Assembly: GCA_900317215.1 (NCBI GenBank)
Contig: ONFW01000179.1
Location: 1-8,891 of the forward strand
Length of the DNA stretch: 8,891 bases
Reading direction: 5' to 3'
DNA from: an uncultured Eubacteriales bacterium
GTDB lineage: Bacteria; Bacillota; Clostridia; Oscillospirales; Acutalibacteraceae
In this document: positions 6,454-8,891 of the stretch, in pieces
Layout of the letters: each line of letters opens with the position of its first letter
Position numbering within the stretch: the first letter of the stretch is position 1
Position numbers and translations under genes: made by a program
The notes under the pieces: model-generated
Seen by the model: only the letters and a program-made list of their open reading frames with translations
The model's database searches: none
What the model was told of the DNA's origin: nothing

Positions 6454-8037
6454 TCACATCATCGGGGCTATAAGCTTCATTATGCTGCCGAGAAATCTGT
6501 AGTAAAGGCTCTCCCTCTTGATAGTCTCCTCAGTTACCTCACGGCAGCACCTGAGGGTCTTCTGAAAATCCTCCTCTATGTCACCGATACATTCGGTCCC
6601 GTAAAGATATGTACCGCACTCAAAGTGGTGATAAAGACTGCGGTAATCAAGGTTTATAGTCCCCACCGTTGCCTTTATGTCATCGCAGACAAAGATCTTT
6701 GCATGAACAAAGCCGGGAGTGTATTCGTATATTTTTATACCCTCCTTAATGAGGTAGTTATAGTGTGACTTTGCAAGCGCATAGGCTGCCTTTTTGTCAG
6801 GGATACCAGGGAGTATCAGTCTTACGTCAACGCCTCGCTGCGCCGCAAATTTGAGCGTCATCTCAAGCTCATTATCAAGAACAAGATAGGGCGTCATTAT
6901 GTGAACATATTTTTTTGCCCGGTTGAGGATATCCATATAGACGCACTCGCCCACCTTATAGCCGTCAAGCGGAGAATCCGAATATGGAATAACATAGCCA
7001 AAGCTTTTACACTCGGGACTGCAGCCAAGGAACTCGTCCCATTTTTCCTCCTTTTCTGTGATATTCCACATCTGCAGGAACATCAGCGTGAAGCTCTCAA
7101 CAGCTCTGCCCTTCAGCATGACCGCAGTATCCTTCCAATGACCAAAGCGGTCCCGTCTGTTGATATATTCGTCCGCAAGGTTTACTCCGCCGTTAAAGGC
7201 GACCTTACCGTCGATGACGAGGATCTTTCGGTGATCCCTGTAATTATACTGTGTTGAAAGAAAAGGATATATCTTTGAAAAAGACTTGCACTTAATGCCG
7301 AGGGAGGACAGTCTTTTAGGATAATCAGAGCTGAGGGTCGAGATCTCGCACATTCCGTCGTACATCACCCTCACTTCTACGCCCTGAGCCGCCTTCTCCG
7401 CAAGTATCTTCAATATTCTTCCCCACATATAGCCCTCATCTATTATGAAATACTCCATAAAGATGAACCTTTCCGCCTTTTCAAGCTCCTCGAGCATTGC
7501 CTCGAATTTATTCTCGCCCAATGGGAAAAAGGTGACCTGAGTATTGTTATATACTGGGAAGCAGCCCGTAAGATTGAGATAATGACACAGCGCATCTGTA
7601 GAAGATGAGACGATACTGGGGTCACTCAGAACATCCTTGTCCTGCGGTATCTTATTCATGGTCCTGGCGTGCATCTCACGCAGCCGTCTGCTCAATCTTC
7701 TGTGACCTATCTCCTTCTCCTTGCACCAGAACAGTATTGATATAGGTATCGGGAAGATCATCAGCAAAACAAGCCACGTCAGCTTGGAGGTCGCATCCAT
7801 GTCGCTTTTAAAAAGCTGAAAGAACATTGCTATCGTAAAAACTGCTGCAGCAGCGGTGAACCATTCCATATCCTCGCTGCACCATTCCAGCACAAGGTAT
7901 ATCAGCACCACCTGCAGCAAAAGCATTATAGCGCATATTCCGAAACGGCTGAAAACTATCCTCAGAAGTCCTTTTTTCCGTTTTTTCATCAGAAGCAGAA
8001 CTTCCTCATCGCTAACTTCGTTGATCCTCTTTTTCAA
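6454..8037 (-). CDS. cls: Cardiolipin synthase-like phospholipase D family membrane protein
   Basis: The 527-residue product is predicted to join two phosphatidylglycerol molecules into cardiolipin at the cytoplasmic membrane. Hydrophobic segments lie at about 32-51, 58-75 and 87-104. Two phospholipase D catalytic motifs follow: HRKILVID gives His269, Lys271 and Asp276, with GGVN downstream, and HAKIFVCD gives His445, Lys447 and Asp452, with GTINLDYRS downstream. Both HxK(x)4D motifs are complete, so the enzyme should be active. The start is TTG at 8037, with AAGGGA about 10 bases upstream. An ATG at codon 17 (giving 511 residues) has a weaker GAGGAAG site and remains possible. The gene lies 99 bp downstream of the vanZ-like gene on the same strand with no terminator seen, so it is probably in the whiA-vanZ unit. 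Other PLD-family lipid synthases cannot be excluded. Confidence 0.88.
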   Translation of the reverse strand: MKKRINEVSDEEVLLLMKKRKKGLLRIVFSRFGICAIMLLLQVVLIYLVLEWCSEDMEWFTAAAAVFTIAMFFQLFKSDMDATSKLTWLVLLMIFPIPISILFWCKEKEIGHRRLSRRLREMHARTMNKIPQDKDVLSDPSIVSSSTDALCHYLNLTGCFPVYNNTQVTFFPLGENKFEAMLEELEKAERFIFMEYFIIDEGYMWGRILKILAEKAAQGVEVRVMYDGMCEISTLSSDYPKRLSSLGIKCKSFSKIYPFLSTQYNYRDHRKILVIDGKVAFNGGVNLADEYINRRDRFGHWKDTAVMLKGRAVESFTLMFLQMWNITEKEEKWDEFLGCSPECKSFGYVIPYSDSPLDGYKVGECVYMDILNRAKKYVHIMTPYLVLDNELEMTLKFAAQRGVDVRLILPGIPDKKAAYALAKSHYNYLIKEGIKIYEYTPGFVHAKIFVCDDIKATVGTINLDYRSLYHHFECGTYLYGTECIGDIEEDFQKTLRCCREVTEETIKRESLYYRFLGSIMKLIAPMM

Positions 8038-8120
8038 AACGTCACTTCCCTTAGAGTATCCCCGGGCTTAATGATCTCAGGGCAGCACCGCAATAGGATA
8101 TTCTGACGGCAAAGCCTCAT
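8034..8120 (-). CDS. Possible 28-residue leader ORF overlapping the cls start
   Basis: ATG at 8120 opens a 28-codon frame (MRLCRQNILLRCCPEIIKPG and eight more residues) that ends at TGA 8036-8034, overlapping the TTG start of cls as TTGA. An AGGAG lies about 11 bases upstream of the ATG. No family is recognised. The overlap is of the kind that couples translation, but the frame is short and may be chance. Confidence 0.2.
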   Translation of the reverse strand: MRLCRQNILLRCCPEIIKPGDTLREVTF

Positions 8121-8136
8121 ATCCGCGGCAGCTCCT

Positions 8137-8694
8137 CTATTTATTCTTTCGTGCGCTCCTTCCCGAGAACAGCCGGTATACGAAATAGCCCGCAACTGCT
8201 CCTGCAGTGTTAAGGATAAGATCGTCAACATCGGTAGTCCTGTCGAGAGGGAGCTGCACTGTCTCTATCACAAGCGATATATAAAAGCCGCAAAGAGCTG
8301 TTCCTGCGGCACTCATTTTATACAGGTATGCTATAAAAATGCCTATCGGCACAAAAATGCCTATATTACCCAAGACGTTGAAGATAAAAGCCTGCCGTGA
8401 TACCGGATCGCTGTCCTTATCCGCAAACTGCTGTGCCATTATCTGAAACGGCACTAACCTTAGCTCGTTACGGCCGCCGTTGAAAATAAAGGTCTGAGCG
8501 GAAAGAAGTATCAGAAACGAGATGAAGCAGTACATCACAAGCTCTCTGACGGGATCCTGTGCTTTGACAAGGCTGCGCTGTCTCTTTATTCTAAGATAAA
8601 TAAGCCTTAAAAATATGCATATCGGAAGCAGAACAAGCAGAAGCGGCAGACCGTCACTGAGGAAGCGGCAAAGATACGATAATATGCTCCTCAT
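8137..8694 (-). CDS. VanZ-family membrane protein
   Basis: The 185-residue product has about five hydrophobic segments (about 15-35, 50-70, 104-124, 129-148 and 157-175). The VanZ signature is clear: NVLGNIGIFVPIG (106-118), then ETVQLPLDRTTDVDDLILNT (144-163), with Glu144, Gln147, Arg152, Asp155, Asp157, Asp158 and Asn162. VanZ of the vancomycin resistance cluster gives low-level teicoplanin resistance, but most chromosomal members have no assigned role, so no resistance is claimed. The length fits the family. The ATG overlaps the whiA stop by four bases (ATGA), with GAGGAG about 11 bases upstream, so translation is probably coupled to whiA. Confidence 0.88.
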   Translation of the reverse strand: MRSILSYLCRFLSDGLPLLLVLLPICIFLRLIYLRIKRQRSLVKAQDPVRELVMYCFISFLILLSAQTFIFNGGRNELRLVPFQIMAQQFADKDSDPVSRQAFIFNVLGNIGIFVPIGIFIAYLYKMSAAGTALCGFYISLVIETVQLPLDRTTDVDDLILNTAGAVAGYFVYRLFSGRSARKNK

Positions 8695-8891
8695 TCTCTG
8701 TCAAGCTCCTCTGCGAGCGCCATTATTCTATGAAGACGGTGATTTGCTCCCGAGCGGCTGATAGGCTCCTGAAGCGCCTGACCAAGCTCCCTGAGATTGA
8801 ATTCGGGATGCTCCATTCTGAGACTGGCTATTTCCCTCAGATCCTCAGGCAGAAAATTCAGACCCTTTTTTGCGATGATCGTCTCAATAGC
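8691..8891 (-). CDS. whiA: WhiA, C-terminal helix-turn-helix part (truncated by window edge)
   Basis: Sixty-six C-terminal residues are present. The frame reads GLNFLPEDLREIASLRMEHP, then FNLRELGQALQEPISRSGAN and HRLHRIMALAEEL. The pattern LPxxLxxxAxLRxxxP, followed by LxELGxxLxxPISxSGxxHRL, is the highly conserved C-terminal DNA-binding domain of WhiA. WhiA controls sporulation septation in Streptomyces and affects cell division and chromosome segregation in Bacillus. The N-terminal LAGLIDADG-like part lies outside the window. In Gram-positive bacteria whiA usually follows rapZ and the yvcK-like gene, so those are expected just beyond 8891. The TGA stop overlaps the VanZ-family start codon. 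Confidence 0.93.
   Translation of the reverse strand, partial: AIETIIAKKGLNFLPEDLREIASLRMEHPEFNLRELGQALQEPISRSGANHRLHRIMALAEELDRE

Noticed and set aside
8137..8694. Glycopeptide resistance cluster
   Set aside because: Only a VanZ-family gene is present, with no vanH, vanA/B, vanX, vanS or vanR-like gene in the window; VanZ-like genes are common chromosomal genes.

Overview
The window looks like chromosomal DNA from a low-to-mid GC Gram-positive anaerobe of the class Clostridia, probably a Ruminococcus-type (Oscillospiraceae) gut or rumen bacterium. This is an inference. It rests on AGGAGG-type ribosome binding sites, a WhiA C-terminus next to a VanZ-like gene, a clostripain-family lipoprotein, a flavodoxin lipoprotein, and a Cthe_2159-type carbohydrate-binding lipoprotein. 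No transposase, phage gene, CRISPR array, tRNA or rRNA was seen.

Layout from left to right. (a) Positions 1-70 hold the first 23 codons of a minus-strand secreted-protein gene that runs off the window. (b) Positions 295-1797, minus strand, encode a 500-residue lipoprotein with a low-complexity stalk and a parallel beta-helix of the DUF4353/Cthe_2159 type. (c) A 273-bp divergent promoter region (1798-2070) separates it from a plus-strand clostripain-family (C11) cysteine-peptidase lipoprotein at 2071-4146. (d) A bidirectional terminator at 4145-4190 is shared with a convergent minus-strand flavodoxin lipoprotein (4189-4890). (e) Upstream of the flavodoxin gene on the same strand lie two tandem paralogues of a membrane-anchored zinc-ribbon protein. 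The intact copy is at 4946-5656. The copy at 5662-6296 is broken by an in-frame TGA exactly at a zinc-ligand cysteine and by a frame change that leads into nine 18-bp repeats encoding (V/A)PT(N/D)Y(P/T). (f) Positions 6454-8891, minus strand, hold what reads as one transcription unit in the order whiA (C-terminal end only), a VanZ-family membrane protein, and a cardiolipin synthase-like phospholipase D protein.

How the genes fit together: most products are predicted to be lipoproteins or membrane proteins, so the window is rich in cell-envelope functions. The beta-helix lipoprotein and the C11 peptidase lipoprotein are divergent neighbours and could share regulatory DNA. The whiA-vanZ-cls order links a conserved Gram-positive regulator to envelope and phospholipid genes; whiA and vanZ overlap by four bases. 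The zinc-ribbon pair and flavodoxin probably form a second unit read from a promoter near 6363-6391.

The most unusual feature is the decayed or recoded zinc-ribbon paralogue at 5662-6296. I found no convincing new multi-gene system.
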